Shown: positions 45,028 through 54,553, counted from the stretch's first letter. The stretch: 64,000 nt of DNA from Spirosoma endbachense (GCF_010233585.1 NZ_CP045997.1:9505132-9569131), one strand, 5' to 3'. Made by a program: numbers and translations. The notes: a model not told the origin generated them from the sequence alone.

Positions 45028-47478
45028 TCATTTTATTGACACCACCTTAAACTCTGTCCGGCGATTCCGCTGATGTTCGGCATCGGTGCAGATAACACCA
45101 TCGGTACAGTTGTTCACTAACTGCGACTCACCCATCCCAATAGCCACCATGCGCTTACGGCTAATTCCTCTCGAATTGAGGTAATTGGCAACGGCTTTAG
45201 CCCGTTCGGTCGATAGTATTTTGTTGTGACCCGCATCGCCCCGGCTGTCGGTATGGGATCGAATTTCGATGACTAACGACGGATATTTACGCATCGTAGC
45301 GACCAGTCGATCTAATTCACGAGCCGCATCCGGGCGGAGGCTGTACCGATCCAGATCGTAATAAATGTTATCAATCGTGACAACATCACCAACACTAAGC
45401 ATGCGTAAATCAGCCGACAATTCCTTTGGTTTTGCCTTTTTGGGAAGCCGTTTGATTCGATTGGTATTTGTTCCAAACTCCGGTTTCGACGCAACCAGTG
45501 TATAATCACAGCCAGGGTCAAGATCGAAGCTATAACGTCCATCGGAGCCGGTCACGTATTCAAGCTGCGTACGATCACACTCGTTCCGGAGCCGGACCGT
45601 TACGCCCTCGATGGGTCGACGGTCGCGTTCACTTATTACGATTCCTGTAATTCGCGAACGCGTCAACGAAACAGGCCCTGCCGATGCATCCGGAATGGTA
45701 TCCATAATCACCGTAGGTTTCATCATTGATATCTCAAGCCGTGTAGGTTGATCGTCGGTTAGCGCGCGAGTCGTAAAACCAATCGTGCTGTTGATGTAGC
45801 CGTCGCGACTGGCCTGAAAAGTAAAATTATTGTTTCCCTCCAGGCATATGCGCACCAGTCCGTTGCGGTCGGTTGTTATGGTCTGATCCGGACGGCCTTC
45901 GCCCTTCGCTTTCACCAGTACTGTAACGCTGTCTAAGGGTGCATCGGTGTTTGTATCGTACAGCCGAATCGTCAGGTCACGGCATCCAAAAAGTGAACTT
46001 TCCCGAACGAAACGATAGATATTATCATTGCCATCACGCCGGCTACTACTGAAGTACCCGCCACGCCGACCGGCGTCGGTAATCAGGCCAAAATCATCTT
46101 CAGCGGAGTTGATCGGTGCATCCAGATGCTCAACCGACTGTACTGTCGACGGATTGGCTAACGTGGCGAAAAAGACATCCAGAGCGCCAAGCCCACCACG
46201 ACCATCAGACGAGAAATAGAGATTACCGGCATCGTCAACAAAGGGAAACAGTTCATTTCCTTTTGTATTCACGGTTTGCCCAAGATTAACCGGTCTTCCC
46301 CATTGGCCATTCAGGAAGCGGCTAACGTAAATATCCGTCCCCCCAAACCCGCCGGGCATATCTGACGCAAAGTAAAGGAACTGTTCATCTCGGCTCAGGG
46401 TTGGGTGACCAACCGAGTATTCATCGCTGTTAAAAGGCAGTTCTTCAACGTCGATCCAGATTCCATTTTGCTGGCGAGCTGTATAGAGTTTAAGTTTGTT
46501 AACCCCTTCATCGCTCTTTCCGGAGCGGCCTTCATTGTAGTTATTCCGCGTAAAAATAATGCGGGAACCATCTTTGGAGAAGGTTGCCGGCCCTTCGTGG
46601 TATTTGGTATTAATTGTTTTACTGAATCGTTGCCCGGAACTTGTAGATCGAACATCGTAACCCAATCCCTCTGTAATGTTGATGCTGGCATCAAAACCGG
46701 GCACCGTTCGTGAATCGTTGGCCGTTGGTCGCGTATATTCATCGCTACCCACCTGCCGTTCGTTTTTTATCCGCTCGTTTACCGGCTTACTGGTACTTCC
46801 ATCGGCATTGATGATACTGGCTATTTTCAGGCTATTCCGATTCGGAACATAAAACAAATCCAGGTAACCAGCTCCTCCGCCATTCCCTTTGGTTTCAATA
46901 GCGGAGCCTCCTTTTTTACCAGATACATATACCAATCCTTCCTGATAAAACGCCGGACTAAATTCTTCTCCTGCTGAATTCAGGGCCAGGTATTCTAATC
47001 GGTAACGGATCGCTTCTTTTCGACCACCTGAAATGGGAACATCACCGTCTGGCGTTACTGATGGTCGACGAGAGGGTGTATTTTCCCGTAATTGCAGGTA
47101 TCGTTCATATTGTTTTTGCGATTCCTGATACTTTCCATTACTGGCCAGCGTCTGCGCAAACTGCAATAGTTGCTGTGGATCTTCATCCGTTCCGTTGGTC
47201 AGGGCCTCCCGATAATAGCGTTCGGCTTTCACGCCATCGCCAACCTGCTGATAAGCGTAAGCCAATTTCCCCTGCGCTGTGGCTTTCTGGGCAGTAGTAA
47301 GCTGGTCGCCCTGTTCTGACAGGATCTGCGTGTAGGCATCAATAGCGCGGCCATACGCTTTATAACTGAGCAGGCGTTCTGCCTGCCGTAATAACGAATC
47401 TGCCTGTGACCAGGCCGTTGTTGAACAGCCAAGCCATAGTAACACGCCCAAAATCAGCTTTACCCAACTTGTTCTCAT
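45028..47478 (-). CDS. PorE-like OmpA-family protein (TPR, PD40 propeller, CRD, OmpA)
   Basis: 816 residues from the ATG at 47478 (MRTSWVKL); the signal peptide ends TTAWSQ. TPR helices cover about 25-130, then PD40-type beta-propeller blades (SKDGSRIIFTRNNYNEG; LSRDEQFLYFASDMPGGFGG), carboxypeptidase-regulatory beta domains (TGIVISERDRRPIEGVTVRLRN) and a C-terminal OmpA domain (IYYDLDRYSLRPDAARELD; SHTDSRGDAGHN). This order matches the T9SS protein PorE of Porphyromonas, which binds peptidoglycan and supports T9SS. The assignment is inferred from architecture. It follows a frameshifted adhesin remnant by about 95 bases in the same direction. Confidence 0.75.
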   Translation of the reverse strand: MRTSWVKLILGVLLWLGCSTTAWSQADSLLRQAERLLSYKAYGRAIDAYTQILSEQGDQLTTAQKATAQGKLAYAYQQVGDGVKAERYYREALTNGTDEDPQQLLQFAQTLASNGKYQESQKQYERYLQLRENTPSRRPSVTPDGDVPISGGRKEAIRYRLEYLALNSAGEEFSPAFYQEGLVYVSGKKGGSAIETKGNGGGAGYLDLFYVPNRNSLKIASIINADGSTSKPVNERIKNERQVGSDEYTRPTANDSRTVPGFDASINITEGLGYDVRSTSSGQRFSKTINTKYHEGPATFSKDGSRIIFTRNNYNEGRSGKSDEGVNKLKLYTARQQNGIWIDVEELPFNSDEYSVGHPTLSRDEQFLYFASDMPGGFGGTDIYVSRFLNGQWGRPVNLGQTVNTKGNELFPFVDDAGNLYFSSDGRGGLGALDVFFATLANPSTVQSVEHLDAPINSAEDDFGLITDAGRRGGYFSSSRRDGNDNIYRFVRESSLFGCRDLTIRLYDTNTDAPLDSVTVLVKAKGEGRPDQTITTDRNGLVRICLEGNNNFTFQASRDGYINSTIGFTTRALTDDQPTRLEISMMKPTVIMDTIPDASAGPVSLTRSRITGIVISERDRRPIEGVTVRLRNECDRTQLEYVTGSDGRYSFDLDPGCDYTLVASKPEFGTNTNRIKRLPKKAKPKELSADLRMLSVGDVVTIDNIYYDLDRYSLRPDAARELDRLVATMRKYPSLVIEIRSHTDSRGDAGHNKILSTERAKAVANYLNSRGISRKRMVAIGMGESQLVNNCTDGVICTDAEHQRNRRTEFKVVSIK

Positions 47479-47574
47479 TGGTATCGTACTTACGTCCGGC
47501 AAAGCCGGTTCTGATCTATCAATTGGCAGATTTACCGCCTTAAAGTTCACTTCTCAAAAATCAACGGGCCAGCG

Positions 47575-48559
47575 TCAAAAAACCTGACTTAGATCAGCCC
47601 AGACTGTCAGCCAGACAGTACCTTTTCTTCCAGAAGCCAGTTGACTCCCTAGTAGGTAATGTTGTATCAGCTCCACGACCTGTGTAGGCCGGATTTGCCA
47701 CTAATCCACTAGCCGCACGCACCTGTACTGGCTGTATTCCTGCATCCAAAGCAGTAAATACAGGGTCCAGATTATCAGAAATCTGTAGCTGTGTCAACGC
47801 ACGTTTGCCATCATTCACCGCTGTTAATTGATATGTCAGTTCGACCAACCGCGCAGCACCTTCCACAATCCAAACTGGCTCACTTACTTTCTTACTTAAA
47901 CCTACAATCGCCCGCGGAGCAACCGGAGCAACTACCGCAATTTGTGCTGAGGCACCTCCGCAAGGACCGCTCCCAACAAGGTCAGGCCTATTTAGGGTAA
48001 ACGGATTAGCAACCAGTCCTTCTCCATTACTCTGCAAGGCAGCCTGGGTAGCTGAGCTACCGAGCCTGCCTTGCAAACATACAACGCCTTTTAACCATTC
48101 CAGCGTGTCAAGGCGAATACCTGAGTTTAGGCGGTTGGTGCTAAATGCTTTTGACAAATCAGCCGTCTGGAAGGGGTAGCTATGCGTAAGTGTATGAGTT
48201 AAGGCGAACTTCTGGTTAAACGGCAGGACGGTTATCGACTTAGCTTCTGAATTATCATTTCGGCAGGAGCCAATTTCACAAATAGCCCGAAACGTGGCCG
48301 TTATATAAGGAGTTACCGAATGAACCACTGCTTTGCCCCCATCAGACCAACGAGCATGCCCTGCGCAGCCCGTAGCCATCAGCGAGACAACTTCATTACG
48401 GCATATAGATTTGGCTGTACCTATGATAAGGGGTGGCTCTGGGTTTTGGCATGTATCAGCCAATGGATACATTCTGGCAACAGAATAATTTGTTACCATG
48501 ATCCCCATAATCACCCACAAAATATTTTGTATAAATTTATTCAGTAGCCGTTTTGTCAT
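47575..48559 (-). pseudogene. DUF11-type surface adhesin remnant with a frameshift
   Basis: The open frame 48559-47594 gives 321 residues: a signal, an Ig-like Cys-rich segment (SLMATGCAGHARWSDGG, ATFRAICEIGSC), then a DUF11-like beta domain (VWIVEGAARLVELTYQLTAVNDGKRALTQLQISDNLDPVF). After GADTTL the frame shifts: the protein as read ends TRESTGFWKKRYCLADSLG, while one base over the sequence reads LLGSQLASGRKGTVWLTV, which continues the beta domain, and stops at 47575. A one-base insertion near 47650 explains this. Either way it stops far short of the large repeat proteins of this type and lacks a sorting domain, so I treat it as a decayed fragment. Confidence 0.6.
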
Positions 48560-48846
48560 ACATCCTGCATAATATCAGTATAGTAGACGAATATCATGCC
48601 AAGCGCTGCTGAAAGTAACACATGAAGGGAAGTTGAGTAGTATTCAATTTAGATTCGACCACTTATTGTTCTAATGGCAAGGCGGATTCAGCTGATAAGT
48701 CCTTGTAAAAAGTAAGGCTCTAATTCCTCACAAACCATGCCAACGTTATCAATCTTGTGCACCTAGAGAACTACAAAAAGCTACTAGACTTATAGAAAAA
48801 TACTTTTTTAGTAACTTTTTACTCAACAAGTTTTACATAAACTCTG

Positions 48847-50244
48847 TTACGTTAACTCAAAAATCTGATCAACGCTATCAGGTAGTTCTCCCCGGTCGTG
48901 TGTAACAAACAAAATAGTCTTGTTGGGCAACGAATCCAGCAACTGCCGGGCCAGTTGAATACGATGGGCGTCCATTGCCTGAAATGGCTCGTCAAGAATT
49001 AACACAGGTGCATTTTTGAGCAAGGCCCGCACCAGCAAGGCAAGCCGTTGTTCGCCGACAGATAAGGTTCCAAAAGCGCGATCTATTAACTGCACTATGC
49101 CAAAGTAGGACAATAGGCTATGTAAGTCGGTTTCAGCGTTGGCTGGCACACGGGCAGGAACGGTCAGGGTATCGGTCAGACCCGTAAAGGCAACCTGGGC
49201 AACGGTCAGATGCTGAGGAAAATATAAATGTAGCTCAGGAGAAACAAAGCCTATCCGACGTTTAACATCCCAGATACTCTCGCCTTTACCCCGTCGATGC
49301 TCAAATACACGAACATCGTTTGCATAAGCCTGCGGATGATCCCCATATAGTAAGCTTAGCAATACCGATTTACCTGCCCCATTTCGCCCCATCAAAGCCC
49401 AGCGTTCATTCACTTTTACGGCCCAGTTGATGGAATCCAGAATAACCCGATCACCATAACGCACACTAACATCGGTGAGTCGGAACGCTTCCGAAAAATC
49501 AGCAGGCTTTGCGGGGGTTTCCAAAGTAGGAAATGATGGATTCGTCGGAATCACTCCTGTCCAGACACTGTTTTGTTTAGGACCTGCTTCCACCATCCGT
49601 CCTTTTTCCAGCGCCAGTACATGGGTAATAAAGGGAGGTAGCTGATCAGGTTCAGCTGCCACTACAAGCGTAAGTCCATGATGAATGAGATCGCCCAGCC
49701 AATGGCTCAAGTCCTGGCGAAAAGCAGCATCAAGCCCCACAAAGGGATTATCGAGCAAGAGTAACTCAGTATGTTGTAACAATGCACGGCCAATTCGAGC
49801 TTTCCGGGTCTGCCCATTTGACAGTTTTATGAATGCCGAATCAAGGAGAGGTTCAAGCCCGAGCCGTTGTACTAAAGCCGTATCTTCTACTGACCCAGAA
49901 AAGCGCAGATAGTCGCGTAATGTCAACGCGGGTTTTCCGCCATGAGAGTCACTCATGGTTGCGTGATAACGCTGCTGATAAAAATGTCCGCTATAGGAGA
50001 ACTGCTGCGACTCTTCTTTGAACGAGACAAATGCAGCAAACTGTCTACGGATTAGCGTACCCGGTACGACTGGTAGTTGGCCAGCCAGTGCTTGCAGAAG
50101 TGTGGTTTTACCGCTGCCAGTGGGTCCAGTAATAGCCCAGCATTCGCCCGAGCGAATCGTTACGGTTAGCTCTGACAGGATAACCTTGCCAGATCTACTG
50201 ACTGAAAAATTTTTTAACGCTATTAAATCGGTTTGAGTAGACAT
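48847..50244 (-). CDS. Tandem ABC ATPase, ModF-like
   Basis: 465 residues with two ATP-binding cassettes fused in one chain. The first has Walker A GPTGSGKTT and signature LSNGQTRKARIG. The second has Walker A GRNGAGKSV, signature LSVGEQRLALLVRALL and Walker B VLILDEPFQAMD. No membrane helices. The arrangement resembles ModF, an ABC protein linked to molybdate uptake, but no permease or binding-protein gene lies nearby. It could also be a stand-alone ribosome- or repair-linked ATPase. Monocistronic. Confidence 0.8.
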   Translation of the reverse strand: MSTQTDLIALKNFSVSRSGKVILSELTVTIRSGECWAITGPTGSGKTTLLQALAGQLPVVPGTLIRRQFAAFVSFKEESQQFSYSGHFYQQRYHATMSDSHGGKPALTLRDYLRFSGSVEDTALVQRLGLEPLLDSAFIKLSNGQTRKARIGRALLQHTELLLLDNPFVGLDAAFRQDLSHWLGDLIHHGLTLVVAAEPDQLPPFITHVLALEKGRMVEAGPKQNSVWTGVIPTNPSFPTLETPAKPADFSEAFRLTDVSVRYGDRVILDSINWAVKVNERWALMGRNGAGKSVLLSLLYGDHPQAYANDVRVFEHRRGKGESIWDVKRRIGFVSPELHLYFPQHLTVAQVAFTGLTDTLTVPARVPANAETDLHSLLSYFGIVQLIDRAFGTLSVGEQRLALLVRALLKNAPVLILDEPFQAMDAHRIQLARQLLDSLPNKTILFVTHDRGELPDSVDQIFELT

Positions 50245-50312
50245 GAAATAAGCCGGGAGAACAACTTCGCAAAGTTATCCACACGGCTTATTTCTTTACG
50301 TATTGCGCTCAA

Positions 50313-50837
50313 TTAATACGTCATAGAAGAGGGTCGAGTCGTTGTTGTCGACGACGGACGGCTGTTTGTACGGGTTGGCGGATTACCAGTCGTACCGCCA
50401 TTTACACGGTCGGTCGTACCCATTGTTGGCTGGCTACCGGTAGTAGAACCGCTGTTCATCGTACCGGTTCCGGTTGAATAGGATCCAGACGTTGTACTAC
50501 CTGTGCCTGTAGCTCCGGTGGTACCAGTCGTACCCGTACCGTATGTTGTTCCTGTATTTGTGGTGCCGGTATTTGTTGGTGGCTGGGTACCAGTCGTACC
50601 AGTACCATACGTTGTTCCGTTATTTATGGTACCCGTATTCGTAGGTGGCTGAGCCGTACCGGTTTGCGGCTGCGATTGGTAGGTCCCAGTATTTGTGCCC
50701 GTATTCTGACCGTTCGAATAAGTACCAGTGTTTGTCGTACCCGTCGTTCCGGTTGAACCCGTGTTCGTCGTCTGTGCTTGTGCATTAAGGGCCAGGCCGG
50801 CTGCCAGCATGAAACCCATCATTAGTATCTTTTTCAT
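50313..50837 (-). CDS. Secreted Gly/Thr-rich low-complexity protein
   Basis: 174 residues from the ATG at 50837 (MKKILMM), with a signal peptide ending NAQAQ. The mature part is almost entirely Gly, Thr, Asn, Ser and Pro in irregular repeats such as NTGTTYGTGTTG and QPPTNTG, without domains. A second methionine upstream would lie inside the leader hairpin described separately. It may be a cell-surface or matrix polypeptide. The DNA repeats could also vary in length between strains. Confidence 0.65.
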   Translation of the reverse strand: MKKILMMGFMLAAGLALNAQAQTTNTGSTGTTGTTNTGTYSNGQNTGTNTGTYQSQPQTGTAQPPTNTGTINNGTTYGTGTTGTQPPTNTGTTNTGTTYGTGTTGTTGATGTGSTTSGSYSTGTGTMNSGSTTGSQPTMGTTDRVNGGTTGNPPTRTNSRPSSTTTTRPSSMTY

Positions 50838-50894
50838 AGTTGAGTTATATTGATTATCTCTTTTCACCTGATATTCTATAGTATAACTCAACTA
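50837..50894 (-). promoter_or_regulatory. Leader hairpin overlapping the start codon
   Basis: On the minus strand TAGTTGAGTTATA and TATAACTCAACTA form a perfect 13-base inverted repeat with a 32-base loop; the last A of the second arm is the A of the ATG at 50837. In the mRNA this would place the start codon at the base of a stem and could control translation initiation of the Gly/Thr-rich protein. An operator role on DNA is also possible. Confidence 0.5.
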
Positions 50895-51159
50895 ATAAGG
50901 TGTTGTTTAACTTTTTTTAGTTTTTTTTCCTGTAAAAGTTAGGAAATCCGTGCTTTTACAGTTTGCAGAAAATAATATAAACTACTAATTATCAATAATT
51001 TACCTTCCATAAAGTCTAATAATCGCACTAAATTAACATAGATACGTAAAATCCTGAATCACTACGCTCTTATCAACAACTTTTCACGTCAACTACTTAA
51101 TTCTATCCCAGGAATATCAATTGTAAAGGCTGCTTTGCGCCGAGCTAATCCGGGAAAGT
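50895..51159. other. AT-rich intergenic stretch with no gene seen
   Basis: Contains T-runs and TA-rich tracts just downstream of the sigma gene, but no open frame or RNA structure that I can support beyond the leader hairpin at its left edge. The promoter of the Gly/Thr-rich gene is probably here. Confidence 0.4.
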
Positions 51160-51726
51160 TCAGCAGCATTCATAACGGACAATACCGATTTTTTTAAGTT
51201 TCACTTTCAATGAATTTTTAGCACGGACCAGTTGTGATTTGGAAGTACCTTCGGAAATATCCAGCAATTGAGCGATTTCGGGATGGTTATAACCATCCAT
51301 GACATGCAACTTAAAGACCATCCGATAACCATCGGGTAGTTCATGCACCAGTTTGGCTACTTCATCGGCCGATAAGCGGGCAAACGTGTCGCGATAATCA
51401 TGTGTACTACATTCGAGTGCGGCTTCGCCTATATCGTCCAGACGATCTGTTTCATATCGTTGCTGCTGGTTCTTATGATAAGCATTGATAGCGGTATTAA
51501 CCATTACCCGTTTCATCCAGTGAAGCATTCGTTCGGGTTGTTCAATGGTATGGAGTTGCTGAAAAATCCGGATAAATCCCTCCTGAAACATATCTTCGGC
51601 TTCAGGCCGATTGCGGGCATACCGACGATGCAACCCCATCAGGCGCCCCTTGAATCGTTGATATAATACGGTTTGTGCACGAGGGTCATTCCGCTGACAC
51701 GCCCGAAGAAGCTCCAAATCTGTCAT
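51160..51726 (-). CDS. ECF RNA polymerase sigma factor (second)
   Basis: 188 residues from the ATG at 51726 (MTDLELLRACQ), the usual start for this group; a TTG at 51783 is an alternative. Region 2 is seen as FKGRLMGLHRRYARNRPEAEDMFQEGFIRIFQQL, the region 4 helix-turn-helix as MVFKLHVMDGYNHPEIAQLLDISEGTSKSQLVRAKNSL. No anti-sigma gene lies next to it. The C-terminal tail is short and basic with two final Cys. It is close to sigma factors paired with anti-sigma genes elsewhere in Bacteroidota, here apparently alone. Confidence 0.9.
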   Translation of the reverse strand: MTDLELLRACQRNDPRAQTVLYQRFKGRLMGLHRRYARNRPEAEDMFQEGFIRIFQQLHTIEQPERMLHWMKRVMVNTAINAYHKNQQQRYETDRLDDIGEAALECSTHDYRDTFARLSADEVAKLVHELPDGYRMVFKLHVMDGYNHPEIAQLLDISEGTSKSQLVRAKNSLKVKLKKIGIVRYECC

Positions 51727-51851
51727 GAGTTTTCGATCAATAGCTTCCCATTTATAGTCAACCGAATCATTATGTGAAAACAATTCGTGGCGTTGTTACA
51801 ACCAAACCCGACTACCTATGCTAAAAGCTTAAATGATCAAAATCATCAACT

Positions 51852-51893
51852 AAAAAAAGGGGGGTGAGCAACCCGTTGCCCACCCCCCTTTTT
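51852..51893. terminator. Bidirectional terminator downstream of the GMC oxidoreductase
   Basis: AAAAAGGGGGGTG (51854-51866) pairs with CACCCCCCTTTTT (51881-51893), and an inner GCAAC/GTTGC stem lengthens the hairpin. It lies 16 bases past the GMC gene stop. Confidence 0.85.
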
Positions 51894-51909
51894 ATGAAAA
51901 CGTACTTTA

Positions 51910-53628
51910 TTAGAGATTCCCCTTTTTCATTTCTTTTACAGCGAAATCGGCAGCGCGAGCCGTTAGGGCCATGTATGTTAGCGAAGGATTCACACACGAT
52001 GCTGATGTCATACAGGCTCCGTCGGTGTTAAACACGTTTTTAACCGTATGGATCTGATTGTGCGCGTTCAGGATCGACGTTTTTGGATCACGACCCATGC
52101 GGGCAGTACCCATTTCGTGAATGCCAATACCCGGATGCTTCGACTCATCGTTGTATGGGGTCACGTTTTTAATACCAGCCGCTTCGAGCATTTCGGCCGC
52201 ATCGTTCATCATGTCGATGCGCATTTTTTTCTCGTTTTCGCCGTAAGCCGCGTCAAACACAATCAGGGGCAGTCCCCATTTGTCTTTCTGATCGGGCGAT
52301 AGCGTCATGCGGTTGTTCGGATCGGCAATCATTTCACCGAAGCCGCCCAGGCTCATCGTCCATGGACCGGGTTTGGTCAGGCTGTCTTTGAAATCACCAC
52401 CAAAACCTTCCATGCCATTTCCACGGCCCCAGCCACCCCGACCGGCACCACCCTGATAGCCAAAGCCACGAACATAATCGCGTTTGTCGCCAGCCCAGTT
52501 GCGGTAACGTGGTACATAAACTCCATTGGCCCGCCGACCATAATAATACTGATCCTCCATGCCATCAAACGTGCCAGCCGCTCCAACCGCCAGGTGGTGG
52601 TCCATAATGTTCCGGCCAAGCTGGTCAGACTCATTACCCATTCCATTCGGGAACCGGTGCGACTTTGAGTTCATCAGAATCGACGTACTGGCAAATGCCG
52701 ACGCATTCAGGAAGATAATCCGGGCATAATACTCACGAACTTCTTTCGTATTCTGATCGATCACGCGAACACCGGTGGCCTTTCCTTTTTTCTCGTCATA
52801 CAGGACTTCAGCCACAATCGAATCAGGACGAAGCGTTAACCGGCCCGTTTTGACAGCGGCTGGCAACGTCGCCGACTGCGTGCTAAAATAAGCGCCATAT
52901 GGACAGCCGCGCATACATTGGTTACGGAATTGGCAGGCCGCCCGGCCCAGATCGTAATGCAGTTGTTTGGGTGCAGTCAGGTGAGCCGTGCGACCCATTG
53001 TAACCGTGCGGGCTGGGAAGGCTTTCTCAATTTTCTTTTTCGCTTCCTTCTCCAGACAATTCATCTGCATGGGTGGCAGGTAATTACCATCCGGCAGAAC
53101 ATCAAGACCGTCTTTACTACCCGAAATACCAGCGAAGGTTTCTACGTAATTATACCAGGGGGCAAGGTCTTCATAGCGGATAGGCCAGTCGACACCGATA
53201 CCCTCTTTGGCATTCGCCATAAAGTCTTCTTTGTTCAACCGATAGCTCTGGCGTCCCCACATCAGGGAGCGGCCGCCTACGTGGTATCCCCGAATCCAGT
53301 CTACCTTCCGTTTTTCGAGGTATGGATTCTCTTTATCGTTCTCAAAAAAGTGACGCCATTCTTCATTGGCGGTATAGCCCGTACGCATGTTTGCCCAGTA
53401 TTCTTCAGCAGCCATGGTTGTAATACGACCCCGGTGCGGAAAATCCCACGGGTTATTGGTTGCGGTAGGATAGCCTTCAATGTGTTTCACATCGCGCCCG
53501 CGCTCCAGCATCAATACTTTCAGGCCTTTCTGGGTCAGCTCTTTAGCAGCCCAGCCTCCCGAAATACCTGACCCTACGACAATAGCGTCGTAAGTCATAT
53601 CTTTTTTTGCGTCTATGTTAAGATTCAT
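51910..53628 (-). CDS. GMC-family FAD-dependent oxidoreductase
   Basis: 572 residues from the ATG at 53628 (MNLNIDAKKDM). FAD-binding motif VVGSGISGGWAAKELT (17-32). A Cys-rich insert, CQFRNQCMRGCPYGAY, is typical of the gluconate-dehydrogenase-like large subunits. The C-terminal GMC domain has HEMGTARMG and NVFNTDGACMTSASCVNPSLTYMAL with catalytic His and Asn. It oxidises sugars or other alcohols and passes electrons to the membrane chain, working with the small subunit 3-like protein encoded just upstream. Confidence 0.9.
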   Translation of the reverse strand: MNLNIDAKKDMTYDAIVVGSGISGGWAAKELTQKGLKVLMLERGRDVKHIEGYPTATNNPWDFPHRGRITTMAAEEYWANMRTGYTANEEWRHFFENDKENPYLEKRKVDWIRGYHVGGRSLMWGRQSYRLNKEDFMANAKEGIGVDWPIRYEDLAPWYNYVETFAGISGSKDGLDVLPDGNYLPPMQMNCLEKEAKKKIEKAFPARTVTMGRTAHLTAPKQLHYDLGRAACQFRNQCMRGCPYGAYFSTQSATLPAAVKTGRLTLRPDSIVAEVLYDEKKGKATGVRVIDQNTKEVREYYARIIFLNASAFASTSILMNSKSHRFPNGMGNESDQLGRNIMDHHLAVGAAGTFDGMEDQYYYGRRANGVYVPRYRNWAGDKRDYVRGFGYQGGAGRGGWGRGNGMEGFGGDFKDSLTKPGPWTMSLGGFGEMIADPNNRMTLSPDQKDKWGLPLIVFDAAYGENEKKMRIDMMNDAAEMLEAAGIKNVTPYNDESKHPGIGIHEMGTARMGRDPKTSILNAHNQIHTVKNVFNTDGACMTSASCVNPSLTYMALTARAADFAVKEMKKGNL

Positions 53629-53640
53629 GATTTTTAAATG

Positions 53641-53718
53641 GATAATGAATAATCGGGGTCGCCTGTAGGGGATAATGGAGAGACCTCCATTCAATTATTC
53701 ATTGTGTATTATTCATTA
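53641..53718. repeat. AATGAATAAT-type inverted repeats in the GMC/subunit 3 gap
   Basis: GATAATGAATAAT (53641-53653) faces two copies of ATTATTCATT (about 53694-53703 and 53708-53717) across a short spacer. The element can fold on itself and resembles dispersed intergenic repeats seen in Cytophagales. Its right end overlaps the start of the 3' side of the upstream gene's stop region by context only; no gene is seen. Confidence 0.4.
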
Positions 53719-53722
53719 TACA

Positions 53723-54361
53723 TTAAATAGCCCAGGCCTTCTGGCCAGCTTTGAGCGGAACACAACCATCGTAACGGCCCGGAACGGCTACGTATTCAAG
53801 GGCTTGTGTGGCCCCAATTTCAGACGTAAAATAGCCCGTTAGGGTCAGATCTTTGAGAATTGTAAAGAAAGGCGTGTAGCGTTTCTTCGAGTCGGGCATT
53901 TGCAGGTCGGCCTGCGAATTTTCTACTTTCGCGGCTGCCTTTGCACTAGCCATTTGTGCGAGTTGTTGCTTGGCTTCTGCTTCGAGCTTTTTCACAACCT
54001 CAATACGTTGTGCAGGATCGAGCTGTACAAATGCTTTACCATAGGCATCCTGGCTCAATTTGTTTGTCTGGGTAAGGCCCTCCAGAAAACGCTGCTGATC
54101 CTCTGGTTTGTAGCAGTCTTTCAGTAGAATATCAATGACTTCGTTCACCTTGGCGGCTTTAGCACCGGGGGTTGATGTCGTCGGAATAATGGTATCAGCC
54201 AGTTCAGCAACGGTCGCATCCTGATCGGCCGTAAAAAAGAGCGGCTTGCCCGTCAGGGCGCGTCGGGCAGCCGAAGCTTCGAGCGTTTCGGCCAATGCGG
54301 GCAACGTCATGGTTGCACCAGCCAACGCAGCTACCCGCATGAGGGCGTCTCTTCTGTTCAT
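53723..54361 (-). CDS. Gluconate 2-dehydrogenase subunit 3-like protein
   Basis: 212 residues from the ATG at 54361 (MNRRDALMRVAALAGATM), a Tat-like signal (NRRDAL). The family shows PLFFTADQDATVAELADTIIPTTSTPGAKAAKV and the C-terminal FTILKDLTLTGYFTSEIGATQAL, with GRYDGCVP near the end. It is the small partner of the GMC oxidoreductase and probably helps it fold, be exported and bind electrons. The two genes are in one direction about 95 bases apart, forming an operon. Confidence 0.88.
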   Translation of the reverse strand: MNRRDALMRVAALAGATMTLPALAETLEASAARRALTGKPLFFTADQDATVAELADTIIPTTSTPGAKAAKVNEVIDILLKDCYKPEDQQRFLEGLTQTNKLSQDAYGKAFVQLDPAQRIEVVKKLEAEAKQQLAQMASAKAAAKVENSQADLQMPDSKKRYTPFFTILKDLTLTGYFTSEIGATQALEYVAVPGRYDGCVPLKAGQKAWAI

Positions 54362-54495
54362 GTGCTTAGAGCGAGTTAAACTTTCAAATAGAACGATGTA
54401 AGGAATTACAAATGTATAACAATCAAGGAATGGATTGTGCAATTTATAGATACACTTTTAGAAGATCATATCAATTATAAAAATGATTTTCAGCT

Positions 54496-54553
54496 AAACG
54501 AAAACTCCCCAAACTTCATGTGAGGTCCGGGGAGTTTTCGTTTAGTCTTTATA
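54496..54553. terminator. Terminator near the upstream side of the subunit 3 gene
   Basis: Perfect arms AAACGAAAACTCCCC (54496-54510) and GGGGAGTTTTCGTTT (54539-54553). It can stop the minus-strand amidohydrolase transcript, whose gene ends at 54679, before the operon at 54361. Confidence 0.85.

Noticed and set aside
50313..50837. Short repeated motifs that could suggest a CRISPR array
   Set aside because: They encode irregular Gly/Thr repeats in one frame, with no constant spacer length.
52918..53571. 217-residue open frame on the plus strand over the GMC gene
   Set aside because: It is antisense to a well-supported oxidoreductase and has no domain.
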